Program-made: the position numbers and the translations under genes
The notes under the pieces: generated by a model
The model's database searches: none
Seen by the model: the letters and a program-made list of their open reading frames with translations, nothing else
What the model was told of the DNA's origin: nothing
In this document: piece by piece, positions 52,980 to 61,575 of the stretch
Numbering within the stretch: position 1 is the first letter of the stretch
Layout of the letters: each line of letters starts with the position of its first letter
Assembly: GCF_000175575.2 (NCBI RefSeq)
Contig: NZ_CP005986.1
Coordinates: forward strand, 255,549 to 319,548
Direction: 5' to 3'
DNA length: 64,000 bases
Source: Acidithiobacillus caldus ATCC 51756
GTDB taxonomy: Bacteria > Pseudomonadota > Gammaproteobacteria > Acidithiobacillales > Acidithiobacillaceae

Positions 52980-53267
52980 TCAAGTTTGGTCACGGTCCAC
53001 CCAGACAAAGCGTGCCGGCGCCGGGGCTTGCGCGCTGGCATCGTTCCCGGCACGGCCGCTGCAGGCGGTGCAGCGGCTGGCGCAGGACGATGCCGGGTTG
53101 GTGGAAGGACCGAGGGCAAAGATCCGGCGTACGCTTTTGCGCCGGCGCCAGTGCGCCAGTGCCAGGGCGGTGGAGTCGGCATCGAGGCCCGTGGCGAGGC
53201 TCAGCTCCGCCAAGCTCAGGGGGCGGGCACGCAAGGCATCGCGGACGCGGAACAGGGGGCTCATCAT
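52980..53267 (-). CDS. feoC: FeoC-like winged-helix Fe-S protein
   Basis: A 95-residue protein with an N-terminal helix-turn-helix segment (FRVRDALRARPLSLAELSLATGLDADSTALALAHWRRR pattern) and a cysteine cluster CASRCTACSG in the C-terminal half, like FeoC proteins that bind an Fe-S cluster and tune FeoB stability or feo expression. The ATG overlaps the feoB stop (ATGA). The last gene of feoA-feoB-feoC. Confidence 0.85.
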   Translation of the reverse strand: MMSPLFRVRDALRARPLSLAELSLATGLDADSTALALAHWRRRKSVRRIFALGPSTNPASSCASRCTACSGRAGNDASAQAPAPARFVWVDRDQT

Positions 53268-55591
53268 GGTCTTTGCGCAAGCCCATGGCTAGGGGTCTTG
53301 CCTTGGACGCGGCGACCGTAACGCCGCCACTGCCACCAGAACAGGGCGATCAGCGCGAGCACCATGGCCAGCCAGGCGAGGGATTGGCCTGGGTGTCGGG
53401 CAAAGGTCCCCAGCTGATAGACGCTGCCAGCGGCGATCCAGGCCGTCGCAAGACCGTAGAAGACAGAAAACCAGGCCCAGGGACGTCCAATTTCCCGGCG
53501 TAGGGCGGCAAAGGTGCTGGCGCAGGGCAGGTAGAGCAGGACAAAGAGCAGATACGCGAAGGCCGATAGATCCGTGAAGCCTGCCGTGAGCCCTTTGAGG
53601 GTGGCCTCATCGGCACCCGCGGCAGCGGCGCTCGCGGCCCGATCGCCGATAGAGGCAAAGCCCAGAGGGTCGGTGAGATTGTGCAGGAATTCCTGCCCGT
53701 GGGCCGGAATGGTGGCGAGGGCGGCGCGCAGCTCGGCGCCGAGGTCGGGATCGCGATAGGCGGTCATGAGGTCCGTCTCCCCCTGGCGCTGATAGATGCC
53801 GTTCATCACACCGATCACCACTTCCTTGACCAGAGCGCCGGCGACGAGTCCCGCCACCGCCGGCCATTGCTCCGTACCGATGCCCATGGGAGCGAAGACG
53901 ACGGTCAGAGTCCGGCTGCCCTGGGCCAGCAGGGAGTGCTCCATATCGGTGCTGCGCAGGCCACCATCCACCCAGCCGATACCCGGCAGGAGCAGGAGAA
54001 TGGCGCCGAGCACGGCGATGACTTTACCCACCCGCATCACGAAGACGCGCAGGCGGTGCCAGGCGTGCAGGGCGACGCTGCGCAGTCCCGGCCAACGGTA
54101 GGGCGGCAGTTCCAGTGCCAGGGGCCGCTCTGCCCCGGGCAGGGGACCCCGCCGCAACAGCCAGGCCGTCAGCACGGCCGCCAGAATACCCGTGAGATAC
54201 AAGGCGAAGACCACCTGCCCGCCGTAGCCCCGAAAAAAGACGGCGGCAAAGGCCAGGTACACCGCCAGGCGTGCCGAGCAGGACATGAAGGGCTGCATCA
54301 AGGCCGCGATTACCCGCGCCCGCGGATCCTCGATGGTGCGTGTGGCGAGGATTGCCGGCACGTTGCAGCCAAAGCCGATGACCATGGGTACCATGGCCGT
54401 GCCCGGCAGGCCGAGATGGCGGAAGAAACGATCCATGACAAAGGCTGCCCGCGCGAGGTATCCCGAATCCTCCAGCGCGGCGAGCAAGAGAAAGGTGAAG
54501 GCAATGGGCGGCACGAAGCTCAAGACGATGCTCACCCCACCCCCAAATCCCCCCGCCAAAGCCTGTACGCCCCAGTCGGGAAGGCCCGCGTCGAGGAGCA
54601 GATGGCCCAAGCCGTGGACCAGAATGGCCTTGCTGCCGTCCTCGAAGAAATCCTGGAAGATCGCACCGGCGTTGAAGCTTGCCACCAGGAGGGCATAGAG
54701 GACCCCGAGAAAGATGGGCACGCTGATGACCGGGTGGAGGATCCAGCGGTCCAGGCGCTGCGTCCAGCGCTCTTTGGCAGAGGCGGTGGTGGCCGGCAAA
54801 ACGGCACGGGCCGTGTCTTCGGCCCAGGCGAAGCGGGCGGCCGCCAGGGCATCGGCGGCATCCTCTCCGGTTTTTGCCCGTATCTCCTCACGGGCCCGGC
54901 GAGCATGCGGCTCAGCATCCGTCGGCGGCGGCGCCAGCCCTTCCAGGATACGCAGCCGATCCAGGGCCGCGAGTGTGGGCGTCTGGGCGGCCAATTGGGC
55001 CAGGGTGTGCGCAAGCTCCGCTGGATAGAGGGCAGGAACGGGCTCGCCGCCCTGCGGAAAATCCCGTTCCAGGGCCTCGCGCAGTTGCGCAAGCCCCTCG
55101 CCGCGGCGAGCAACCATGGGCAGCACCGCGATGCCCCCCAGACGCTGGCGCAGCCGGTCGAGATCCGGTACGGCGCGGCGGGCGCGGGCCTCGTCCATCA
55201 TGTTCAAAACCAGCAGCAAAGGGCGACCCAGGTGCAGAAGCTCGTGGGTAAGGAGCAGGTGGCGTTGCAACTGGCCGACGTCCACCACCTGCACGAGGCC
55301 GTCCAGTTGCGCGTTCTGCACGTAGGCGCGGGCGATGTCCTGATCGACCCCACCGCCGCCCAAAAGGCTGTAGACGCCCGGCAGATCGACCACGATGAGT
55401 TCACCCGAATCCAGACGCAGCCGCCCCTCCCGTCGCTCCACCGTCACCCCGGGCCAGTTGCCCACCTGCTGGTGCGCACCCGTGAGGGCGTTGAAGAGGG
55501 TGGTCTTGCCGCTATTGGGATTCCCCACCAGAGCGATGCGGCGGCCTCCGCGGGCGCCGACCATGGCCGTGTGCGACATGGGTTCAGTCAT
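53264..55591 (-). CDS. feoB: Ferrous iron transporter FeoB
   Basis: The inner-membrane Fe(II) transporter. The 775-residue protein has the N-terminal G domain (GNPNSGKTTLFNALTG, NWPGVTVE, DLPGVYSL, NMMDEA) and about ten membrane helices with the Gate motifs (for example IGFGCNVPAILATRTIEDP). The ATG at 55591 overlaps the feoA stop by eight bases; an ATG at 55579 is a possible alternative. Its stop overlaps feoC. Confidence 0.95.
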   Translation of the reverse strand: MTEPMSHTAMVGARGGRRIALVGNPNSGKTTLFNALTGAHQQVGNWPGVTVERREGRLRLDSGELIVVDLPGVYSLLGGGGVDQDIARAYVQNAQLDGLVQVVDVGQLQRHLLLTHELLHLGRPLLLVLNMMDEARARRAVPDLDRLRQRLGGIAVLPMVARRGEGLAQLREALERDFPQGGEPVPALYPAELAHTLAQLAAQTPTLAALDRLRILEGLAPPPTDAEPHARRAREEIRAKTGEDAADALAAARFAWAEDTARAVLPATTASAKERWTQRLDRWILHPVISVPIFLGVLYALLVASFNAGAIFQDFFEDGSKAILVHGLGHLLLDAGLPDWGVQALAGGFGGGVSIVLSFVPPIAFTFLLLAALEDSGYLARAAFVMDRFFRHLGLPGTAMVPMVIGFGCNVPAILATRTIEDPRARVIAALMQPFMSCSARLAVYLAFAAVFFRGYGGQVVFALYLTGILAAVLTAWLLRRGPLPGAERPLALELPPYRWPGLRSVALHAWHRLRVFVMRVGKVIAVLGAILLLLPGIGWVDGGLRSTDMEHSLLAQGSRTLTVVFAPMGIGTEQWPAVAGLVAGALVKEVVIGVMNGIYQRQGETDLMTAYRDPDLGAELRAALATIPAHGQEFLHNLTDPLGFASIGDRAASAAAAGADEATLKGLTAGFTDLSAFAYLLFVLLYLPCASTFAALRREIGRPWAWFSVFYGLATAWIAAGSVYQLGTFARHPGQSLAWLAMVLALIALFWWQWRRYGRRVQGKTPSHGLAQRP

Positions 55592-55865
55592 CCTGCCTGT
55601 TCCCCGCCTTGAGCGTTGGACCGCCGAATCGGCGCACGGCAATGGATTCCAACCAGGGCCGGCCAAGGGCGATGCGGACGCTGCCGATTTGAAGGACGGC
55701 GCCCTGGGCATTGGGCCCCTGACAGATCTGTGCCAGGCATCCAGGACGCAGACCGAGACCGAGCAGGCGCCGCCGCTCTTGCGCCGAGGTCTGGATGGCA
55801 CAGATTTCCACCTGCTCACCTGCGCGGGCCGAGCTCAGGCGGTGGGGGGAAAGGACTTGGGTCAT
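55584..55865 (-). CDS. feoA: Ferrous iron transport protein FeoA
   Basis: A 93-residue SH3-like protein (QERRRLLGLGLRPGCLAQI, then VRIALGRPWLESIAVRRF) needed for FeoB function. The ATG at 55865 is preferred; a GTG nine bases upstream is possible. It is the first gene of the feo operon, directly downstream of a promoter with a Fur-like box, and its 3' end overlaps feoB. Confidence 0.9.
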   Translation of the reverse strand: MTQVLSPHRLSSARAGEQVEICAIQTSAQERRRLLGLGLRPGCLAQICQGPNAQGAVLQIGSVRIALGRPWLESIAVRRFGGPTLKAGNRQDD

Positions 55866-55897
55866 GACGCTCACACTCCCAACGAGTTCGTGGGGAC

Positions 55898-55925
55898 ACT
55901 ATATCATAATGGTAATCATTTGCAA
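55898..55925 (-). promoter_or_regulatory. feoA promoter with Fur-box-like operator
   Basis: On the minus strand a -35 TTGCAA (55925-55920), a 16-base spacer and a -10 TATAGT (55903-55898) lie before feoA. The spacer region 55905-55923 reads CATAATGGTAATCATTTGC on the plus strand, which by hand count matches 15 of 19 positions of the classic Fur box GATAATGATAATCATTATC. Repression by iron-bound Fur is inferred. Confidence 0.8.
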
Positions 55926-55971
55926 TATCAGCCCAGGGGAGGGCCGTCCCGGCGGACGCAGCCGCCGACGC

Positions 55972-56469
55972 TCAGTCCAGGTCGCCGTGCCTGGGTGTAA
56001 AACGCACGGCGGCGATGCGCGCCCCCACGAGCACGGCCAGGAGGGCGGCCGTGGCGAGGAGATCCAGGGGCCCCAGACGGTGGGCGTAGAGACCGATGAA
56101 GAGCTCGCGGAGCACAAAGACGATGGCCACTTCCGACAATACCCGCAGCCGGATACGGTGAAATTCCAGATAATCGGTAAAAGTGCGAAAAAGCTCGATG
56201 AGGACAAAGACGGAGAGGACATCCGAGACGAGACTGCGGATGACTTCCTCTTGTCGGAAATCCCGCAAAGAGCCATAGATGTCCCAGAAAAGGCTGGCCA
56301 CGGCAAACACCAGCGTGAGGAGCATGAGAAAGATCATCACCGCGACGATGACGTCGAGGATCTTGGCGTAAAAACGCAGAACCGTCCCGCGCAGACCCTC
56401 GACGAAGCTGCCCGGCAGGATCTGGGACGGGTGCGTCGGCGCCGGACGCTTGCCCTCGCTCACGGGCAC
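55972..56469 (-). CDS. PsiE-family membrane protein
   Basis: A 165-residue protein with four hydrophobic helices (VIVAVMIFLMLLTLVFAVASLF, DVLSVFVLIELFRTF, EVAIVFVLRELFIGLYA, LLATAALLAVLVGARI) and the YLEFHRIRLRVLSE segment typical of PsiE (phosphate-starvation-inducible E) proteins, whose function is unknown. The GTG start is five bases after the E2-E3 stop, so it is probably co-transcribed with the pyruvate dehydrogenase genes. A second GTG lies six bases further on. Confidence 0.82.
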   Translation of the reverse strand: MPVSEGKRPAPTHPSQILPGSFVEGLRGTVLRFYAKILDVIVAVMIFLMLLTLVFAVASLFWDIYGSLRDFRQEEVIRSLVSDVLSVFVLIELFRTFTDYLEFHRIRLRVLSEVAIVFVLRELFIGLYAHRLGPLDLLATAALLAVLVGARIAAVRFTPRHGDLD

Positions 56470-56474
56470 TTCGC

Positions 56475-59400
56475 TTAGGCCTTGGCCCGTGCCGAGCGGC
56501 GCAGGCGGGACAACAGCCGTCGCGCCATCTCGCCGAAGAGTTCCGTCTGGGTGGGGTGCGGATGGATGGCCGTCGCCACCTGTTCCAGGGTGAGCTCGGC
56601 ACTGACCATCATCACCGCCTCACCCACCAGAGTGTCGGCGTGATCCGTCAGGAAGTGGACACCGACGATGCGATGGCTCTGTCGCTCCGCCACCATCTTG
56701 ATCAGGCCGTCCGTTTCCCCAGTCATCATGGCCTTGGCATCGATGCTCATGGGTACTTTGACTTCCACGACGTCGAGGCCAGCGGCCTTGGCCTGTTCCG
56801 TCGTCAGGCCGACGAAGGCCACCTGGGGGCGGGTGAAGGTGACACCGCAGTCCTTGCGCGCTTCGTAGGTGGCGCGGTGACCCAGGAGGTTGGCCGCCGC
56901 CACCCGTCCCTGCTGGGCGGCGGTGTGGGCGAGCATGTAGCCGCCCACCACGTCACCCACGGCATAGATGTGCGGTACCGAGGTCTGGCCCCGGGTATCC
57001 ACGGCTATGGCCCCGCGTTCACCGAGCCGGACCCCGGCACGCTCCAGGGCAAGTCCGGAGGTATCGGGACGTTTGCCGGTGGCGATGAGCAGCAGGTCTG
57101 CCGCTACCACCTGCGTTTCCTGCCCTTTCCCATAGCGGATCTGGAGGTTGCCCGCCTCTCCGGAGATGTCCTTTACCTGCACATCCGTAAAAACCTGTAG
57201 CCGCGGGCTGTTCTTGGCCAGCGCACGCATCAGTTGTTCGGCCAGTTCCGCTTCCATTTCGGCCACGGGGCGCGGAAGTGCCTCCAGGACCGTCACCTCG
57301 GCGCCAAAATCGTGGAACATCTGCGCCATTTCCATGCCGATGGCACCGGCGCCGATGATGCACAGACGCTTGGGCGGGGCGGTCAGATCCCAGACGGTGT
57401 CCGAGGTGACGGCGGCACCCGCCGCCAGGGCTTCCTTGGCGCCGGGAATAGGGGGAACGAAAGCGGGTGCGCCGGCGGCGATGACGCAAGCAGCAAAAGT
57501 CAGGGTGCGCGCGTCCCTGCCCTCGATATCGACGCTGTGGGGCCCAGTAAAGCGGGCGTGTCCCTCCAGAACCTGTATCTTCATGCCTTGGTCGGTCTTC
57601 AAGGCCATTTCGCCGCGGGTCTGGACGATGCTGCGCCGATGTTGCTCCAGCTGCTGCCAGTCGAGGTGCGGCTCACCCAGCTGGATACCCATGGCGGCAT
57701 CGTGGACGCGATCGCGGATGCGGTCCGCCGCCGCCCGCCAGGCCTTGGACGGAATGCAGCCGCGCCAGAGGCACTCGCCACCCGGGAGGGGCGCATGGTT
57801 GACCATGGCCACGCGGATACCGTTCTCGGCCAGTTCCCGGGCGCAGTCCTCTCCTCCCGGACCCGCGCCGATCACCAGGACCTGAACATCGTAGTTTCCC
57901 TCCGGGATGACCGGGCCGCTCGCCGTAAGCCAGCTCTGCGGCGCCTCCACCAGCGCCTTGAGATCCTTGAGGAAGGCAGCGGCATCCGCCCCGTTCACCA
58001 CGCGATGGTCGGCGCTGATGGTGACGGGCATGCCGTCCGGCCCCGTCGCCGCCACGGCGAGGATGGCCGCCGTTCCCGGGGTGACGATGGCATCAAACTG
58101 GCTGACGCCGTACATCCCCATATTGGAGATGGTGAAGGTGGGATGCTGGTAATCCGCCGGGCTGAGACGCCGCTTGCGTGCCCGCTCCAAGAGCGGTGTC
58201 CATTCCTCCTGCAGGGTCTTGAGATCCTTGTTGGCCAGATCGCGCAGGACCGGCACCACGAGGCTGCCGTCCTCGGTGGTGGCAGCGATGCCAATGTCGT
58301 GGGGCCTCCCCTCGACGATGCGATCCGGATGCTGATAGGCGGCATTGATGCGGGGTTGTCGCAGCAGTGCCTCGGATACCGCCTTGGCCAGAGCCACGGT
58401 AAAGGAGACGCCCTCGGCTTTGGCCGCACGCTGCAAGGCCTCGGGACGGATGTGCATGGTTACGTGGAAGACCGGAATGGTCAGGGAGGCGGTCATGGCC
58501 TGGCTGATGGACTTCTCGATGGCCGTCATCGGACGCCCGTCGCCCGGGACGGCCACCGCAGCCGCGGCGACATTGGACGCGGCGGCGGTTTGGGCGGAGA
58601 CGTCGGCGGCGACGATGACGCCGTCCGGCCCACTGCCCCGCAGTCCATCCAGACTCAGCCCGCGGCTGCCCGCCAGAAGCCGGGCATAGGGCGTTGCCTT
58701 CGCGCCACGGGGACGGGGTGCGGGGCGAATGCTCCCGTCGCTGGGCACCGCCGGCGCCGGTTCCGCGGGGGTCACCACCGGCGCTGTGGCGGGCGTCGGG
58801 GCGGGCGTGCCAACGCTGCGGTTGGCCGCGCCGCCGGTGGCGGACGCCAAGGCCCGCTTAGCCTCGCGTTGCACCTTGTCGGCGCTGTCCACCAGCCAGG
58901 CCATGGCCTCACCCACGGGAACGACACTGTCCACGCTCAGCATGGGCCCGGAAAGGAAGCCCGAGCGGAAAACCTCCACATCCATGATGGCCTTGTCCGT
59001 CTCGACGGTGGCGACGATATCGCCGCGCTCCACGCGATCTCCCAGTTGCTTTTCCCAGGACACCAGGACACCCTCGGTCATGGTATCCGACAGCTGAGGC
59101 ATCTTGATGGGATATGCGTTTTCTGCCGGTGCGGCGGAAGCTGCCGGTGCCGGTACCGATGCTGATTCCGCCTCCGCCTCTACCGCCGCCCTGGCGCGCG
59201 AGTCGGTCGATTTCGCTGAATCTGCCGTCACCATGCCCGGGGAGTCGACGGAGCCCTGGGGCGTGTCCGTCAGATAGCCGATGGCTTCCCCAACGGGTAC
59301 GACGCTGTCCACGGCCGCCAGGGGGCCGGCGAGGAAACCCGAGCGGAATACCTCCACGTCCATGATGGCCTTGTCCGTTTCGATGGTGGCCACCACGTCG

Positions 59401-59504
59401 CCCCGTTCCACTCGATCGCCGGGTTGCTTCTCCCAGGAGACGAGCACGCCCTCGGTCATGGTGTCCGAAAGCTGGGGCATCTTGATGACGTAGGGTTCAG
59501 CCAT
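56475..59504 (-). CDS. Pyruvate dehydrogenase E2-E3 fusion (dihydrolipoyl acetyltransferase + dihydrolipoyl dehydrogenase)
   Basis: A single 1009-residue chain holding two enzyme components. Lipoyl domain 1 (1-79, lipoyl Lys45), lipoyl domain 2 (130-206, Lys171), a Pro/Ala linker, a peripheral-subunit-binding domain (269-302), the acetyltransferase domain (326-530, catalytic His500 in ADHRVVNG), then a full dihydrolipoyl dehydrogenase (540-1009): FAD-binding GAGPGG, redox disulfide CLWRGC (Cys578 and Cys583), and HPHPTQTE near the end. Asn504 replaces the usual Asp of the E2 HxxxDG motif. The ATG at 59504 is used; GAGGAA lies upstream. E1 genes precede it. The frame is open throughout, so the fusion is not an assembly of two ORFs. 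Confidence 0.93.
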   Translation of the reverse strand: MAEPYVIKMPQLSDTMTEGVLVSWEKQPGDRVERGDVVATIETDKAIMDVEVFRSGFLAGPLAAVDSVVPVGEAIGYLTDTPQGSVDSPGMVTADSAKSTDSRARAAVEAEAESASVPAPAASAAPAENAYPIKMPQLSDTMTEGVLVSWEKQLGDRVERGDIVATVETDKAIMDVEVFRSGFLSGPMLSVDSVVPVGEAMAWLVDSADKVQREAKRALASATGGAANRSVGTPAPTPATAPVVTPAEPAPAVPSDGSIRPAPRPRGAKATPYARLLAGSRGLSLDGLRGSGPDGVIVAADVSAQTAAASNVAAAAVAVPGDGRPMTAIEKSISQAMTASLTIPVFHVTMHIRPEALQRAAKAEGVSFTVALAKAVSEALLRQPRINAAYQHPDRIVEGRPHDIGIAATTEDGSLVVPVLRDLANKDLKTLQEEWTPLLERARKRRLSPADYQHPTFTISNMGMYGVSQFDAIVTPGTAAILAVAATGPDGMPVTISADHRVVNGADAAAFLKDLKALVEAPQSWLTASGPVIPEGNYDVQVLVIGAGPGGEDCARELAENGIRVAMVNHAPLPGGECLWRGCIPSKAWRAAADRIRDRVHDAAMGIQLGEPHLDWQQLEQHRRSIVQTRGEMALKTDQGMKIQVLEGHARFTGPHSVDIEGRDARTLTFAACVIAAGAPAFVPPIPGAKEALAAGAAVTSDTVWDLTAPPKRLCIIGAGAIGMEMAQMFHDFGAEVTVLEALPRPVAEMEAELAEQLMRALAKNSPRLQVFTDVQVKDISGEAGNLQIRYGKGQETQVVAADLLLIATGKRPDTSGLALERAGVRLGERGAIAVDTRGQTSVPHIYAVGDVVGGYMLAHTAAQQGRVAAANLLGHRATYEARKDCGVTFTRPQVAFVGLTTEQAKAAGLDVVEVKVPMSIDAKAMMTGETDGLIKMVAERQSHRIVGVHFLTDHADTLVGEAVMMVSAELTLEQVATAIHPHPTQTELFGEMARRLLSRLRRSARAKA

Positions 59505-59552
59505 GGTCTGCAAATTCCTCAGGACAAGGGGTGGGCTGGCCGCGCCGGCGGC

Positions 59553-60533
59553 CTAGCGACCCAGAAGTTTGCGCGCCGCCGCGACGACGTCGTCGGCGTT
59601 GGGGATGGAGGCCTTCTCGAGGCGCCGGTTGTAGGGGGTGGGTACGTCCCGGGCATGCACCCGCACGGGCGCCGCATCCAGCTCAAAGAAACACTCCTCG
59701 TTGAGGATGGCGATGACCTCGGCACCTACCCCCACCGGGGCCTCGTCTTCTTCCACCACGATGGCCCGGTGCGTCTTGCGCACGCTGGCGGCAATACCCG
59801 CCCGATCCAGGGGTTTGAGTGCGCGCAGATCCACCACCTCCGCGGCGATACCGAGCTCCTTGGCCAGTTTGTCGGCGGCGGCCAGAGCCCAGTGCACACT
59901 GATGTTGTAGGCGAAGAGGGTGAGGTCCTTGCCCGGGCGCACGACCTCCACACCCTCCAGCGCGGTGAAGTATTCCTCGTCCGGAACCTCGCCCTTGAGG
60001 TTGTACATGGCCTCGTGCTCGATGACCACCACGGGATCGTCGCAGCGTACGGCGCTTTTCAGCAGGCCGTAGGCGTCGCGCGGCGAGGACGGAGTCACGA
60101 CCCGCAAGCCCGGCACGCCCATGAACACCTTCTCCATGCGCGCCGAGTGCTGCGCTCCCAACTGGTGGGCGGTGCCACCGGGCAGGCGCAGAACCAATGG
60201 ACAACGGATTCGCCCGCCGGACATATAGTGGATCTTGGCGGCATTGTTCATGAGCTGGTCCATGGCGAGCCAGGCGAAGTTGACGCTCATGATTTCGACG
60301 ATGGGACGGCAGCCGAGCATGGCCGCACCCACCCCGATCCCGGTATAGCTGTTTTCCGAGATAGGGGTGTCGATGACTCGCTTTTCACCGTACTTGGCGT
60401 AGAGGCCCGTAGTGGCCTTGTAGGTACCGCCGGCCACACCGATATCCTCGCCCATGGCGAACACCAGGGGATCCCGTGCCATTTCCTCGTCGTGGGCGCG
60501 CAGGATGGCCTGCCAATAACTCAGTTCTGCCAT
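59553..60533 (-). CDS. pdhB: Pyruvate dehydrogenase E1 component, beta subunit
   Basis: With the alpha subunit it decarboxylates pyruvate and loads acetyl groups on E2. The 326-residue protein has the E1-beta opening ELSYWQAILRAHDEEMARDPLVFAMGEDIGVAGG, the IDTPISENSYTGIGVGAAM stretch, and the C-terminal VVVEEDEAPVGVGAEV transketolase segment. The ATG overlaps the pdhA stop by 13 bases. It precedes the E2-E3 gene by 48 bases. A branched-chain or acetoin substrate is possible in principle. Confidence 0.92.
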   Translation of the reverse strand: MAELSYWQAILRAHDEEMARDPLVFAMGEDIGVAGGTYKATTGLYAKYGEKRVIDTPISENSYTGIGVGAAMLGCRPIVEIMSVNFAWLAMDQLMNNAAKIHYMSGGRIRCPLVLRLPGGTAHQLGAQHSARMEKVFMGVPGLRVVTPSSPRDAYGLLKSAVRCDDPVVVIEHEAMYNLKGEVPDEEYFTALEGVEVVRPGKDLTLFAYNISVHWALAAADKLAKELGIAAEVVDLRALKPLDRAGIAASVRKTHRAIVVEEDEAPVGVGAEVIAILNEECFFELDAAPVRVHARDVPTPYNRRLEKASIPNADDVVAAARKLLGR

Positions 60534-61507
60534 GCCTTGCAGCCTCCTTCGACATACACATAGCGCTCCAGATCCTCCACCGCCGGCTCGGGGCTCTGCT
60601 CGGCAAAGGGAATGATCTCCTTTTCGATTTCGTCCTGGATGGCCTGGTCCATGGCAGCGAAATCCGCCTCGCTAAGGACTCCGGCAGCGACCAGGCGGGC
60701 CTTGTAGATGCCAATGGGATCCCGCTGCGCCCACTGTTCCACCTCGTCCTTGCTACGGTAGGCGCCAGAATCGGACATGGAGTGGCCACGCAGACGGTAG
60801 GTCATGAGCTCCAGGAAGTAGGGACGGCGTTTTTCACGCACGTAATTCACGGCCGCCTCGGCGTGCTGCAGGACGACGTCGATATCCTGGCCATCGCACT
60901 GGGCCGCTTCGATACGATAGGGCGCCACGCGCTTGTACTGATGGATTTCGACGGTCGCGCGCTCGATGGCCGTGCCGATACCGTAGAGGTTGTTCTCACA
61001 GACGAAAAGCACCGGCAGATCCCAGAGGCTCGCCATGTTCATGGTCTCGTGGAAGGTGCCCTGATTATTGGCACCATCGCCCAGGAAGCAGATGCTGATC
61101 TCGTCGCCACCGCGCATCTGGATGGCCTTGCCAAACCCGGCGGCCAAAGGAAAGGGCCCGCCCACCAGGGCGTAGCCGCCCATGAAACGCCGGTCCGGGT
61201 CGAAGAGGTGCATGGAACCGCCACGCCCCTTGGAACAGCCCGTTTCCTTGCCGAAGAGCTCGGCCATGACCGCCTTGGGATCGACACCCGACTTGATGGC
61301 GTGGATGTGGTCGCGGTAGCCGGTGACCACATAGTCGTGGCCGGGACGTGCCTTTTCCAGCACGCCGATGGCGCAGGCCTCCTGGCCCGGATAGAGATGC
61401 AGAAAGCCGCCGATCTGCCGCTCCTGATAAGCCTCTGCACAGCGCTCCTCAAAGCGGCGGGCGAAGAGCATCTCCCGCAACAGGCGCTTCTGGTCGGTCG
61501 CGTCCAT
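60521..61507 (-). CDS. pdhA: Pyruvate dehydrogenase E1 component, alpha subunit
   Basis: The thiamine-diphosphate-binding subunit, 328 residues. The TPP motif is GDGANNQGTFHETMNMASLWDLPVLFVCENN, and RGHSMSDSGAYRSKDEVEQW is the conserved loop found in E1-alpha. The ATG has AGGAGG immediately upstream. It is the first gene of the pdhA-pdhB-E2/E3-psiE-like run. Pyruvate is the most likely substrate given the E2 type, though related 2-oxoacid complexes look similar. Confidence 0.92.
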   Translation of the reverse strand: MDATDQKRLLREMLFARRFEERCAEAYQERQIGGFLHLYPGQEACAIGVLEKARPGHDYVVTGYRDHIHAIKSGVDPKAVMAELFGKETGCSKGRGGSMHLFDPDRRFMGGYALVGGPFPLAAGFGKAIQMRGGDEISICFLGDGANNQGTFHETMNMASLWDLPVLFVCENNLYGIGTAIERATVEIHQYKRVAPYRIEAAQCDGQDIDVVLQHAEAAVNYVREKRRPYFLELMTYRLRGHSMSDSGAYRSKDEVEQWAQRDPIGIYKARLVAAGVLSEADFAAMDQAIQDEIEKEIIPFAEQSPEPAVEDLERYVYVEGGCKAWQN

Positions 61508-61575
61508 GATCCTCCTGAGTACGATTTTGGTGAAAAGTAAATCCGGTCAATGATGGCTTAGGCCCGGCGCGAGCG

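Noticed and set aside
53681-55612. 643-codon open frame on the plus strand
   Set aside because: Antisense to feoB; very rich in His, Gln and Gly with no domain.
57234-59165. 643-codon open frame on the plus strand
   Set aside because: Antisense to the E2-E3 gene; no recognisable domain and no ribosome-binding site.
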